From Streptomyces sp. TRM64462 (GTDB lineage: Bacteria; Actinomycetota; Actinomycetes; Streptomycetales; Streptomycetaceae), in contig NZ_JABWDV010000425.1 of NCBI RefSeq assembly GCF_013362995.1, positions 3,018-67,017 of the forward strand: DNA of 64,000 nt. Reading direction: 5' to 3'. The notes beneath the pieces were generated by a model that did not search any database, was not told the origin of the DNA, and was given only the letters and a program-made list of their open reading frames with translations. How positions within the stretch are numbered: position 1 is the stretch's first letter; every line of letters starts with the position of its first letter. Shown here piece after piece: positions 54,908 through 63,045 of the stretch. The translations under genes and the position numbers were made by a program.

Positions 54908-55663
54908 TCAGGGCGCGATCGGCACGGCTCGGCTCCAAAGCTCCTCGGCGTGATCACGGAAGCGGTCGAACATGCCGCCGTCGCCCTGTCTGTGGAGGTG
55001 CAACAGGGGCGAGTCGTGGCCGACCAGCCGCGCGAGATGAGGCGTCACAAGGGCGTCGTCATCGAACCGGAAGACGCTCAAGCTCACGTGGTTCACGGCG
55101 TCTGAGGGAGCCGAGAATCGTGTCTCAAGCCCTTCCGGCGAGTCGAGGCGACCCAAGTGCTCCAGGGTGATTCGGATCCGGGTGGAGACGGTCAGGGCCG
55201 TGTCCTCGATGGCCTCACGCTGTCGCGTCACCTCGCCGTCGGGGTCGCCGATCAGGAAGCGGACCTGCACCCCGGATTCGACCTTGCGACGCAGCGTCTC
55301 TGAGAACGCTGGGACGGACGTGAAGAGGAAGTAGTTCGTGTACCCGGCGAAGTAGATCTCCTGTGCGGCGCCGTCGATCAGTTCGGCCCACAGGGAGGAC
55401 GGTGCTGCGGACCGGTACGGGTAGCTGCGGGTGATCTCGCGATCCGTGCCGGTCTTGATGCGGTCCTTGACCACCTGTGGCCAGATCATTTCCTCGTCCA
55501 CTCCCAGAGCGCGGGCGGCGTCTTCGCGGTTCCTGGCGTGCGGCGTTAACGCCTCGTTCGAAACCCATCGTTCCACTTGCTTCGGGGATACCCCCACTCG
55601 GTACGCGAGCTGCCGGGCGGTGAGCCCCGCTTCATCCATGGCAGAACGAAGTCTGACGTTCAA
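54908..55663 (-). CDS. XRE-family regulator with phospholipase D-like C-terminal domain
   Basis: A 251-aa protein. The N-terminal HTH is MDEAGLTARQLAYRVGVSPK followed by QVERWVSNEALTPHARNRED. The C-terminal ~170 residues (EIYFAGYTNYFLFTSVPAF, GVQVRFLIGDPDGEVTRQRE) resemble the PLD-like fold seen in DUF5919-type Streptomyces regulators, though I see no HxK catalytic pair. The start is TTG at 55663 with GAGGGGG upstream. Divergent from the small-gene cassette at 55845, mirroring the 27-kb locus. Confidence 0.85.
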   Translation of the reverse strand: MNVRLRSAMDEAGLTARQLAYRVGVSPKQVERWVSNEALTPHARNREDAARALGVDEEMIWPQVVKDRIKTGTDREITRSYPYRSAAPSSLWAELIDGAAQEIYFAGYTNYFLFTSVPAFSETLRRKVESGVQVRFLIGDPDGEVTRQREAIEDTALTVSTRIRITLEHLGRLDSPEGLETRFSAPSDAVNHVSLSVFRFDDDALVTPHLARLVGHDSPLLHLHRQGDGGMFDRFRDHAEELWSRAVPIAP

Positions 55664-55844
55664 GTCAACCCCCTCGGCAGGGACGTTTGGGCCTTCTTAA
55701 GACCCTATCGCCGTAAGGCCCAACTGTCCCCGTGCATGGCCAGATACGTCCCTTACGGGGGCCCACGATCGGGAGGACGTAGAAGACCCCCGCGACGGGT
55801 GGAGCCGTCCGGGGGCATGGCCAACGCTTACGAGGAGCGTCGAC

Positions 55845-56192
55845 ATGACAGACCCTATCTGCCGGATCGCCGCATGGTTCCGGCTGTTGTTCGCCCCCGG
55901 TTCCGGCCGGCGCCGGGCAGGCGCGTGCCCGACTGCGGCGGACCCCGCCACGCGGCCCCAGGCGGCCCCCATCCCCCTCGCGCCGCGGCTTCCCGCCCTC
56001 CGCTCCCCGTACGGGCAGCATGAGCTGTTCGACGGCGCCACGGTCGCCCTGGTGCGCCCGTACCTGGTCGCTCACGAGCGCCGGCAGGAGCGGCTGCGTA
56101 AGCAACGGCGGCGCCTCACCCTGGTGCTCGCGGCGGACTTCGGCATCGATCTGGACACGCGGGTCCTGCACGGGTCGGAGGTGGCACGGTGA
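55845..56192 (+). CDS. Small protein with RPYL/ADFGIDLD motif (cassette gene A, second copy)
   Basis: A 115-aa paralogue of the 27901 product. They share ALVRPYLVAHERRQERL and LVLAADFGIDLD plus LHGSEV; the N-terminal halves differ. ATG at 55845 with GAGGAG 7 bases upstream. The stop overlaps the next GTG by GTGA. Function unknown. Confidence 0.8.
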   Translation: MTDPICRIAAWFRLLFAPGSGRRRAGACPTAADPATRPQAAPIPLAPRLPALRSPYGQHELFDGATVALVRPYLVAHERRQERLRKQRRRLTLVLAADFGIDLDTRVLHGSEVAR

Positions 56193-56557
56193 GCGCGCGC
56201 CTGAAGCGGTCGGAGCCGCTGGACACGGAGCCGTGCGTTGCGCGGCGTTCGGGGTGGGAGCGCCCGGGGCCCGGTTGTCACCGCCTGCCCTGTGTCCTTC
56301 CAACCGGCCACGGCGCGGAGCACCGGGACGCGCTCGGGCAGACCTGGGCGGCCCCTAGCGTGCGGGCGGCGCGGAAGCCAGTACGTATGTGTGTGCGATG
56401 CCACGACATCACGGACACGCCCATCATCGTGGCGGAGATCCACTCTGCGAGCGGTCCGGGCTTCAACGTCTACTGCTGCCCGACGTGCGCCCGGTACTAC
56501 TTCATACACCACGAGCGCCAGCCCGGCTGGCCCGGCAACGAGGACGGGACCCCGTGA
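56189..56557 (+). CDS. Zinc-ribbon protein (cassette gene B, second copy)
   Basis: A 122-aa protein. The C-terminal ~75 residues match the 28248 product: KPVRMCVRCHDITDTPIIV and ASGPGFNVYCCPTCARYYF, with the same CxxC pairs. The extra N-terminal ~45 residues contain another Cys/His set (CHRLPCVLPTGHGAEH). GTG at 56189, coupled to both neighbours by 4-bp overlaps. Confidence 0.8.
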   Translation: MSARLKRSEPLDTEPCVARRSGWERPGPGCHRLPCVLPTGHGAEHRDALGQTWAAPSVRAARKPVRMCVRCHDITDTPIIVAEIHSASGPGFNVYCCPTCARYYFIHHERQPGWPGNEDGTP

Positions 56558-56817
56558 GCGCTGGGCGCACGGTCACCGGGCGGCGCCTCGCGATCACGGA
56601 GGCGTGGGCGGAGATGAACCGGACCGGCCTGTCCGGGGCGTGCGTGATCGATGAGCACGCCTACTGCACGCCTCCGCTGGACGTGTACGTGAAGACGCGC
56701 GGGCGCCCGCCGGTCGGCCCGCCGGTCGTGTCGATCCGGTGCACGTGCGCCTGCCACAAGGGCTGCCCCGTCCGGCGAGAGGTCATCACCGTGCAGACCG
56801 GCCGCCCGCCACGCTAG
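56554..56817 (+). CDS. Small Cys-rich hypothetical protein
   Basis: An 87-aa protein of unknown function with a cysteine/histidine cluster (CTCACHKGC) near residues 63-71 and earlier Cys in GACVIDEHAYCTPP, suggesting metal binding. GTG at 56554 overlaps the previous stop (GTGA), making it the third gene of the cassette operon. It replaces the unrelated basic protein in the 28-kb cassette. Confidence 0.72.
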   Translation: MSAGRTVTGRRLAITEAWAEMNRTGLSGACVIDEHAYCTPPLDVYVKTRGRPPVGPPVVSIRCTCACHKGCPVRREVITVQTGRPPR

Positions 56818-56907
56818 GCCGTGTCTCATAATTGATCAAGCGCTTGCCATCCCGACCTGGTAGAAGCGGGTCCGGATGGCAGTGGAACACGACTCTTTGG
56901 GGGCGGC

Positions 56908-57486
56908 ATGTCGGGACCGGCAGTCGGGCTGTGGCTCTTCGAACCGCGCGAGTTCGGGGACATCCTGGCCGATGTAGTCCCGTGGCTGGAAGGCTTCTGC
57001 GAGCCGGTCGAGACCAAGGTCGGCAGCGACCTGGACTTCTGGGTGCGAGACGGTTCGGCCGTGGGTCTACCTGCATTGGACCCTACCGGCGTTGGTGTGT
57101 TCTTCCTGTCGGAGGACGAGGAGATGCCGGCGGAAGAGGAGGACTACTCGGCCTTCTCTCGGCCACCGGTGCAGGGGCTGGTGCTCGGTGCCGGCTGCTC
57201 GGGCCCGGCGAACCATCAGGTGCTCGGTCACCTGGCACTCGTGCTCGCCGAACGCCTCGACGCGTTGATCGACTTCGACGGCCTGCTGAGCTATCCCACC
57301 CCACGTGATGACACAGGCGATGAGAGGTCTCTGGACCGGGCGAGAGCACTGGTTGCCTCCCTCCCGGGAAGAGTCGCGGAGGTTGCGTACGACACCGGGG
57401 GCGGTGGGCGGTGGTTTCGGCACGTCGGTGACGTGAAGTTCCTGGCGGCCTGGCTGCAGCATCCGGGTTTCCACCTGGTCAAGTAG
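56908..57486 (+). CDS. DUF6368-like protein, possible immunity protein
   Basis: A 192-aa acidic cytoplasmic protein: GPAVGLWLFEPREFGDILAD at the start, FLSEDEEMPAEEEDYSAFSR in the middle, ending DVKFLAAWLQHPGFHLVK. It resembles what I know as DUF6368; the assignment is from memory. Its place in a toxin island, near orphan toxin tails, makes an immunity role possible. ATG at 56908 (GGCGGC upstream). The 90 bp before it contains GGCCGTGTCTCATAATTGAT, which may be an insertion-sequence end. Confidence 0.7.
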   Translation: MSGPAVGLWLFEPREFGDILADVVPWLEGFCEPVETKVGSDLDFWVRDGSAVGLPALDPTGVGVFFLSEDEEMPAEEEDYSAFSRPPVQGLVLGAGCSGPANHQVLGHLALVLAERLDALIDFDGLLSYPTPRDDTGDERSLDRARALVASLPGRVAEVAYDTGGGGRWFRHVGDVKFLAAWLQHPGFHLVK

Positions 57487-57515
57487 TGCCCGCCACTCGC
57501 TCGGCGACGGTTGGG

Positions 57516-58011
57516 TCAGGTCGTTGTGTTTCGCAGCCACAGGATCAGCGACGCGATGACCACACCGGCCCGGTAGTGGGCGGCGAGCTTGTCGAACCGG
57601 GTCGCGACGGGCCCGGAACTGCTTCAACCGCGAGAAACACCGCTCGACGACATTGCAGCCTCGAAACGCCTCGGCGTCCAACACTGGGGGCCGGCCGCCT
57701 TGCGCGCCCTGGCGGACGCGGTTGGCGACCTGGTCGCGGCGCTCGGGGATGGTCGCCTTGATGTTCCGGCGCCGCAGCAGGAGGCGGAGCTTCCGGGACG
57801 AATAGGCCTTGTCCGCCACGACACGGTCGGGTCTGGTGCGGGGCCGTCCGGGCCCGATGCGCGGGATGCGGATCGCGTTCAGCACGGCGGGGAGCATGGT
57901 GCAGTCCGCCGTGTTGCCGGTGCTCAGCACGATCGACACCGGGAGGCCGCGAGCGACCTCCGGAGGAGGTAACTTCCTCTGGACTGTGGGCGAGCGAGGA
58001 AACTTGAACAT
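57516..58011 (-). pseudogene. IS5-family transposase remnant
   Basis: The frame reads GLPVSIVLSTGNTADCTMLP, PDRVVADKAYSSRKLRLLLR, IKATIPERRDQVANRVRQGA and NVVERCFSRLKQFRA, the middle and end of an IS5-type DDE transposase. The N-terminal third is missing. One extra C near 57618-57626 shifts the frame, so the proper end RFDKLAAHYRAGVV plus IASLILWLRN lies in the next frame and stops at 57516. Inactive, and abutting the toxin tail at 58017. Confidence 0.82.
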
Positions 58012-58016
58012 GGTGC

Positions 58017-58307
58017 GTGCCGCGCCTGGTATACATCACACTGTGGCAAGCGGTGGTGCACCGGTTCGCGCGGCCGGTCAGATCACTTTCCGAAACGGTG
58101 GCACTGTATCGTGCGAAGGCCGGGCCGTCCCCGGCTCGCGGACCATGGGAGGAATACCCGTTCGCCCACACATACGAAGGCGGGGCGGCGGCAACCCTCA
58201 CTCTGTCGCCGGGCTCTGTGAACTCGAGTCACGGGTCGCTGCTCAGGTGGTTCTGGGCTAGAAACGGCATCGGGGATGGGGATCGCTTCGCGCTCCGAGT
58301 CGAGTAG
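58017..58307 (+). pseudogene. Orphan NucA/NucB-like DNase toxin tail
   Basis: The 96-codon frame ends with EEYPFAHTYEGGAAATLTLS, SVNSSHGSLLRWFWARNGIG and DGDRFALRVE. This matches the pattern of NucA/NucB deoxyribonuclease domains at RHS-toxin C-termini (DEYPFASTYEGG, N-S-x-G-G, DGD-x-F). The 5' part is gone at the IS5 remnant, so this is only a tip. A displaced toxin cassette is the likely origin; it would not be exported alone. Confidence 0.65.
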
Positions 58308-58326
58308 TGGGGAAGCGGCAACAGTA

Positions 58327-58878
58327 ATGCTGATCGAAGTAATCGAGCGCTTGTGGCAGGAAGTTGACAGGCTGAACCGTCCTGTCGTCAGATTTCGTGC
58401 GCCCGGCGTCTCTGCGAGCGAAGTGGAGGCGGCGTTCGGAGACCCCGTTCCGGAAGACGTCTACACATGGTTCAGATGGTCGAATGGCGTGGAGTATCAC
58501 CCGGGCCAGGTCCAGGACGATGCTGCCCTGGTGCCGGGTTATGAGCCACTCTCATTGCGCGAAGCAAGAGCCGTGCGGGACTCCCAGCCGAGCGGAGACC
58601 CTGTACTGGGAGAGTTCTATGTCCCGCTCTTGGCGACCGGCGGCGGAGACTTTTACGCCGCAGTGTACGACCGATCGTTGCGATCGCCTAAGGTTGCCCA
58701 TGTCATGATTGGCAGCGGATGTGAATTCGTGTACGAGAGCATTGAAGGTATGGTGAACACCTTCTGCGATTTCTATCGTACGGGAGTTTTCTTCGTGAGC
58801 GATGAGGGCATCTTGGAGGCCGAGGACTATCGCTGGGCTGAGGCCGAATCAGAGCCTGGGCCACAGCGTGACTCGTAA
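58327..58878 (+). CDS. SMI1/KNR4 (SUKH) family immunity protein
   Basis: A 183-aa protein of the SUKH superfamily, the commonest immunity family in polymorphic toxin loci. The blocks VSASEVEAAFGDPVPEDVYT, WFRWSNGVEYHPGQ, GYEPLSLREA and FYVPLLATGGGDFYAAVYDR are typical. ATG at 58327 with GGGGAAG upstream, 19 bp after the NucA/NucB-like tail, which is probably its cognate toxin. The gene looks intact although its toxin is not. Confidence 0.85.
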   Translation: MLIEVIERLWQEVDRLNRPVVRFRAPGVSASEVEAAFGDPVPEDVYTWFRWSNGVEYHPGQVQDDAALVPGYEPLSLREARAVRDSQPSGDPVLGEFYVPLLATGGGDFYAAVYDRSLRSPKVAHVMIGSGCEFVYESIEGMVNTFCDFYRTGVFFVSDEGILEAEDYRWAEAESEPGPQRDS

Positions 58879-59021
58879 CCAGTAGCAAGAATGAGGCCCG
58901 CCGGGCAATGCGGGGTGGAGCCTCTGCGTTGTGTGACGGCGGTTGCGGAAGCAGCACTGCAGGCCACTCGACTGCTTGCGCCTGCGCCTCTGGGGCTCAG
59001 CCCAGGCGAGCCAACGGGCAG

Positions 59022-59315
59022 ATGGTGCCCAGTTCTCAACCCGGGACCAAAGACGGCTCCATCCACTCACGGAGAATCGCCCAGCAGTACCGCGACGAAC
59101 TGCCTCTACGAGGTTGCGCAGCGTCAAACGATGATGGAATTCCAGATCCGGATGATTGGGGAATGGTTGAGGTGGACTTCTCCGATCCTCTCGGGTGCGC
59201 AGACCTCCCCTATAACCTCGTTCACCTGGAAAGACTTCAGGGCACATTTCCGGTCGATATCGATTCCTTCTCCATCGAGATCTCTTCCGAAGTCATGCGC
59301 CGCACAACGGATTGA
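59022..59315 (+). CDS. Hypothetical protein, 97 aa
   Basis: An acidic frame (GIPDPDDWGMVEVDFSDPLG, LPYNLVHLERLQGTFPVDID) that ends just before a hairpin terminator. I do not recognise it. The frame also stays open upstream to 58908, so the start is uncertain, and codon use is A/T-richer than in core genes. It could be a degraded toxin-linked gene. Confidence 0.35.
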   Translation: MVPSSQPGTKDGSIHSRRIAQQYRDELPLRGCAASNDDGIPDPDDWGMVEVDFSDPLGCADLPYNLVHLERLQGTFPVDIDSFSIEISSEVMRRTTD

Positions 59316-59344
59316 TCACTCCCCGAGTCATGCACTCCAGCAAA

Positions 59345-59383
59345 TCTGAAGCCCCGGCGGAGGCGGATCTGCGGGGCTTCAGA
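59345..59383 (+). terminator. Terminator hairpin
   Basis: A 12-bp perfect stem (TCTGAAGCCCCG at 59345-59356 with its complement at 59372-59383) and a 15-base loop. Confidence 0.75.
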
Positions 59384-59738
59384 GGTGCCCGGCGGCAGTA
59401 TTTGACACTGTGGCAACAGTCGCGGATTCCCACGCACAACGATGGACGCCAGCGGAACGCAAAATGCACGCCGACCAGCGAAGAAGCAGGTATTGGAGTC
59501 TCCTAGCACGCATACTACGTACCGGCCAAAGCCACTCCAGTCCTGGTTCACAACTACAACAGGAACCAGGAGGCTTACATGTTCGACGACATTTCGCATG
59601 CGACGTAGACGAAGACGCATTAGTGGGGAGATGGGGATATAACGAGTGGCGTGGCCGAGACAACGTTGGTCAGGCCGAGCGGACCTTGTGCCGGCCGGCC
59701 AAAGAAGCCGCTCTGCGGGCAGGAAGGTGGAGCCGGGG
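59384..59738. other. Intergenic region without a recognisable gene
   Basis: About 355 bp of A/T-richer DNA between the hairpin and vapC. There is an isolated AGGAGG near 59567 before ATGTTCGACGAC, but only a few codons follow. I see no further signal; probably island debris. Confidence 0.4.
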
Positions 59739-60188
59739 TCAGACTCTGATGACCTTGATGTCCGGCTCTCCGGGCAGCGCAGTGGCCGCAGCGCAGAGTT
59801 TCGGGATGTGCGAGGCGTCGGAGGTGACCAGCCGGACGGGAGGTGTGCACAACGCAGCAGTCGCGACGACCAGCGCGTCCACAAGGCACTCATGCCCGTC
59901 CAGGCCGGTCACGTCCAGGATTCTCGCGGCGTTCCTTATGACATCGTCGGTGATGGGCTTCAGATCGAACCGGGACAGCAGGAACGACAAGCGTTTTGCG
60001 GCATCGCCGGTACGCCGCACCTCAAGGGGTGTCAGGACGGACAGTGCCACACGCCGGCCGTGGCTTTCCGCCGCCTCGATGCGGGCGCGCATACCGTCAT
60101 CGCCATCGACCTGGAGGGACAAGCCCTGCGCATCCAGGAACAGCGTGCCACCGCTCTGCCCCTTGGCCCTGAGGCGCTTGCTCACCAT
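59739..60188 (-). CDS. PIN-domain RNase toxin (VapC-like)
   Basis: A 149-aa PIN-domain protein of a type II toxin-antitoxin pair, expected to cleave RNA. Acidic residues sit at FLDAQGLSL, LTPLEVRR, ECLVDALVVATAAL and LVTSDASHIPKL. The usual early Asp is present. ATG at 60188 lies inside the end of the antitoxin gene (7-bp overlap). Confidence 0.88.
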   Translation of the reverse strand: MVSKRLRAKGQSGGTLFLDAQGLSLQVDGDDGMRARIEAAESHGRRVALSVLTPLEVRRTGDAAKRLSFLLSRFDLKPITDDVIRNAARILDVTGLDGHECLVDALVVATAALCTPPVRLVTSDASHIPKLCAAATALPGEPDIKVIRV

Positions 60189-60424
60189 TCTTGCTCTGCC
60201 TGCCTCCGGGCCTCTTCCGACACCGGGCCGAAGACGCGCCGGTCTTCGGCGACCACCTCACGAAGCTTGGCCATGGCGAGCCACTGCTCCAGCGCCTCGG
60301 AAACGATGGAGGAGAACCCGGTCTTGCCAGTGCGGTCCTCCACCTCCTTGATCAACGATTTCGGGAGCGATACGGATCGCTTCTCGGCCCGCTCAGGTAC
60401 CTGCGGTGTGGCGTGCGCACTCAT
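60182..60424 (-). CDS. Ribbon-helix-helix antitoxin (VapB-like)
   Basis: An 80-aa antitoxin. The RHH part is EKRSVSLPKSLIKEVEDRTG followed by FSSIVSEALEQWLAM, and the toxin-binding tail is acidic (EEARRQAEQEW). ATG at 60424; the frame continues upstream to 60532 with no protein-like sequence. It is transcribed before and overlaps the PIN toxin, and probably autoregulates. Divergent from the ROK regulator. Confidence 0.87.
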   Translation of the reverse strand: MSAHATPQVPERAEKRSVSLPKSLIKEVEDRTGKTGFSSIVSEALEQWLAMAKLREVVAEDRRVFGPVSEEARRQAEQEW

Positions 60425-60503
60425 ACATAAAAAGTAGCACCAGCGGTAAGAAAAATCTCGGCATGTTGACAGGGCTTCGACGGCGGACCTACCTTCATCT
60501 AGA

Positions 60504-60518
60504 TAGGAAAGTTTCCTA
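60504..60518. promoter_or_regulatory. ROK/CsnR-type operator TAGGAAAGTTTCCTA
   Basis: Perfect palindrome identical in its core AGGAAAGTTTCCT to the operator described for the ROK repressor CsnR of Streptomyces lividans. It lies 29 bp upstream of the regulator's start and suggests autoregulation of the regulator operon. Confidence 0.85.
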
Positions 60519-60546
60519 ACAGTTTCGGCCACAGGTGGAGCTCGTT

Positions 60547-61746
60547 GTGACGACCCCCGGAACGCCGCGGGTGCTGCGGGCCATGAATGATCGGGCCGCG
60601 CTCGATCTGCTGCTGGAGCACGGGCCCCTGTCGCGGAGTCGGATCGGGGAGCTCACCGGGTTGTCCAAGCCGACCGCTTCGCAGTTGCTCGCGCGGCTCG
60701 AAGCCGCCGGGCTCGTCGTGGTGACCGGGACGACCGCGGGGCGGCCCGGGCCGAGTGCTCAGTTGTACGGGGTGAATCCGCGGGCCGCCTACGCGGGCGG
60801 GCTGGATGTGAACCCGCGGCGGATCCGGGCCGCCGTCGCCGATGTGACGGGGGCGGTCGTCGGGGAGTTCGAGCTCGCCACGCCACAGGGGCGGAAGCGG
60901 AGTGACGGTGCCGTGCGGCAGGTCGTCGACGCCCTCGGCGGGGCCGTGAAGGACGCCGGGCTTGCTGTCGGTGATGTGCGACGGGTTGTTGTCGGGACTC
61001 CTGGCGCCTTTGATCCCTCCACCGGGCGGTTGCGGTATGCCTCGCATCTGCCGGGGTGGCACTCGACCACGCTGCTTGAGGAGCTGGCCGCCGCGCTGCC
61101 GATGCCCGTCGAGTACGAGAACGACGTCAATCTTGTCGCTGTGGCCGAGCAGCGGCTCGGGGCCGCCCGGGGGCATCGGGACTTCGTGCTCCTGTGGAAT
61201 GCGGAGGGGCTCGGGGCCGCCCTCGTCATCGGCGGGCGGCTGCACCGCGGGTTCACCGGGGGCGCCGGTGAGGTGGGGTTCATGCCCGTGCCGGGTGTTC
61301 CGCTGGTGCGGAACGTCGCCAGGACCGGTAGCGGTGGCTTCCAGGAGCTTGCCGGTGCCCAAGTGCTGCCCCGGCTCGCCCGTGAGTTGGGGCTCGATGG
61401 GCCCGGTGGGCTTGCTCATGCCCGGGACGCCGTGTGGTTGCTGGAGCGGGCCGCTGAGGACACGGACTACTCGCCTCTGCTCGACGCCTTTGCCGGCCGG
61501 CTCGCCACCGGGCTCGCCTCGCTCGTCGCCGTACTCGACCCCGAGATCGTCGTGCTGGCCGGTGATGTCGTCGTCGCCGGCGGCGAGCCGCTGCGTGAGC
61601 GCGTGGAGGCCGAGCTCGGTGAGCTGGCCGCCGCCCGGCCTCGGCTGCTCATCGGCGGCGTACGGGAACACCCCGTACTGCGGGGCGCTCTGGAGGTCGC
61701 CCTCGCCGCCGCCCGTGACGATGTGTTCGACACCTCCGCCGCCTGA
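60547..61746 (+). CDS. csnR: ROK-family transcriptional regulator, CsnR-like
   Basis: A 399-aa repressor. The N-terminal winged HTH is GPLSRSRIGELTGLSKPTAS plus QLLARLEAAGLVV, followed by a sugar-kinase-like ROK domain with GLDVNPRRIRAAVADVTGAV, VVVGTPGAFDPSTGR, EYENDVNLVAVAEQR and GGAGEVGFMPVPG. GTG at 60547 has GGAG 7 bases upstream; GTG at 60535 is an alternative. The CsnR-type operator and the downstream GH4 and kinase genes support control of chitosan-oligosaccharide use. Confidence 0.85.
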   Translation: MTTPGTPRVLRAMNDRAALDLLLEHGPLSRSRIGELTGLSKPTASQLLARLEAAGLVVVTGTTAGRPGPSAQLYGVNPRAAYAGGLDVNPRRIRAAVADVTGAVVGEFELATPQGRKRSDGAVRQVVDALGGAVKDAGLAVGDVRRVVVGTPGAFDPSTGRLRYASHLPGWHSTTLLEELAAALPMPVEYENDVNLVAVAEQRLGAARGHRDFVLLWNAEGLGAALVIGGRLHRGFTGGAGEVGFMPVPGVPLVRNVARTGSGGFQELAGAQVLPRLARELGLDGPGGLAHARDAVWLLERAAEDTDYSPLLDAFAGRLATGLASLVAVLDPEIVVLAGDVVVAGGEPLRERVEAELGELAAARPRLLIGGVREHPVLRGALEVALAAARDDVFDTSAA

Positions 61747-61776
61747 TGAACCAGAGTGAAGGGCCAAGGGTGAAAT

Positions 61777-63045
61777 ATGGGCATGAAGCTTGTCGTCGTG
61801 GGCGGTGGGTCCACCTATACCCCGGAGCTGGTGGACGGGTTCGCGCGGCTGCGCGGTGTCCTGCCTATAGGGGAGCTCGTCCTCGTCGATCCGGATGTGG
61901 AGCGGCTACGGCTGGTCGGGGGGCTCGCGCGGCGGATCTTCGCCAGGCAGGGGCATCCGGGGGCGGTGACCACGACCGCCGATCTCGACGCGGCCGCCGA
62001 CGGTGCCGACGCCGTGCTGCTCCAGTTGCGCGTCGGCGGGCAGGCGGCCCGGCAGCAGGACGAGACCTGGCCGCTGGAGTGCGGGTGTGTCGGACAGGAG
62101 ACCACCGGGGCGGGCGGGCTCGCGAAGGCGCTGCGGACCGTGCCGGTCGTCCTCGACATCGCCGAGCGGGTACGCCGCGTCAGCCCGGACGCCTGGATCA
62201 TCGACTTCACCAACCCCGTGGGCATCGTGACCCGGGCCCTGCTCCAGGCCGGGCACAAGGCCGTGGGGCTGTGCAACGTCGCCATCGGGCTCCAGCGGAA
62301 GTTCGCGCGGCTGCTCGACGTGGCGCCCGAGGCGCTCCACCTCGACCACGTCGGGCTCAACCACCTCACGTGGGAGCTGGGCGTGCGGCTCGGCGGGCCC
62401 GACGGCGCCGACGTGCTGCCGAAGCTGCTCGCCGAGCACGGCGACGCCGTCGCCGACGACCTGCGGCTGCCGCGCCCGCTGCTCGACCGGCTCGGTGTCG
62501 TCCCCTCGTACTACCTGCGCTACTTCTACGAACACGATGTCGTCGTCGACGAGTTGCGCACCAAGCCGTCCCGGGCCGCCGAGGTCGCCGCCATGGAGCG
62601 GCGGCTGCTGGCGATGTACGGCGACCCCGCCCTTGACGAGAAGCCGGCGCTGCTGGCGGAGCGCGGCGGGGCGTTCTACTCGGAGGCCGCCGTCGACCTG
62701 GCGGCCTCGCTGCTCGGCGGCCGCCCCGCCGTCCAGGTGGTGAACGTCCGCAACGGCGGCACGCTGCCGTTCCTGCCGGACGACGCCGTGGTCGAGGTGC
62801 AGGCCGCCGTCGACGGGTCGGGCGCGCGGCCGCTGCCGGTGCGGGAGCTGGACCCGCTGTACGCGGGGCTCGTCGCGCAGGTCACGGCGTACGAGGAGCT
62901 GGCCCTGGAGGCGGCGCTGCGCGGGGGGCGCGACCGGGTGTTCCGCGCGCTGCTCGCGCACCCGCTGATCGGCCAGTACGCGTACGCCGACACGCTCACC
63001 GACCGGCTCGTCGCGCACAACCGGGAGCACCTGGCGTGGGCGTGA
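61777..63045 (+). CDS. GH4 family 6-phospho-beta-glucosidase
   Basis: A 422-aa NAD- and metal-dependent glycosidase using the GH4 redox mechanism. The dinucleotide loop is VVGGGSTYTPELV at residues 7-19, the metal-binding Cys166 lies in LCNVAIG and His196 in GLNHLTW. In the csn cluster the GH4 gene (csnH in memory) acts on imported amino-sugar oligosaccharides after phosphorylation. ATG at 61777, 30 bp after the regulator; the stop overlaps the kinase start (GTGA). Confidence 0.93.
   Translation: MGMKLVVVGGGSTYTPELVDGFARLRGVLPIGELVLVDPDVERLRLVGGLARRIFARQGHPGAVTTTADLDAAADGADAVLLQLRVGGQAARQQDETWPLECGCVGQETTGAGGLAKALRTVPVVLDIAERVRRVSPDAWIIDFTNPVGIVTRALLQAGHKAVGLCNVAIGLQRKFARLLDVAPEALHLDHVGLNHLTWELGVRLGGPDGADVLPKLLAEHGDAVADDLRLPRPLLDRLGVVPSYYLRYFYEHDVVVDELRTKPSRAAEVAAMERRLLAMYGDPALDEKPALLAERGGAFYSEAAVDLAASLLGGRPAVQVVNVRNGGTLPFLPDDAVVEVQAAVDGSGARPLPVRELDPLYAGLVAQVTAYEELALEAALRGGRDRVFRALLAHPLIGQYAYADTLTDRLVAHNREHLAWA

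Noticed and set aside
56818..56907. Insertion-sequence end near GGCCGTGTCTCATAATTG
   Set aside because: No matching inverted repeat or transposase next to it. Too little to call as a separate element.
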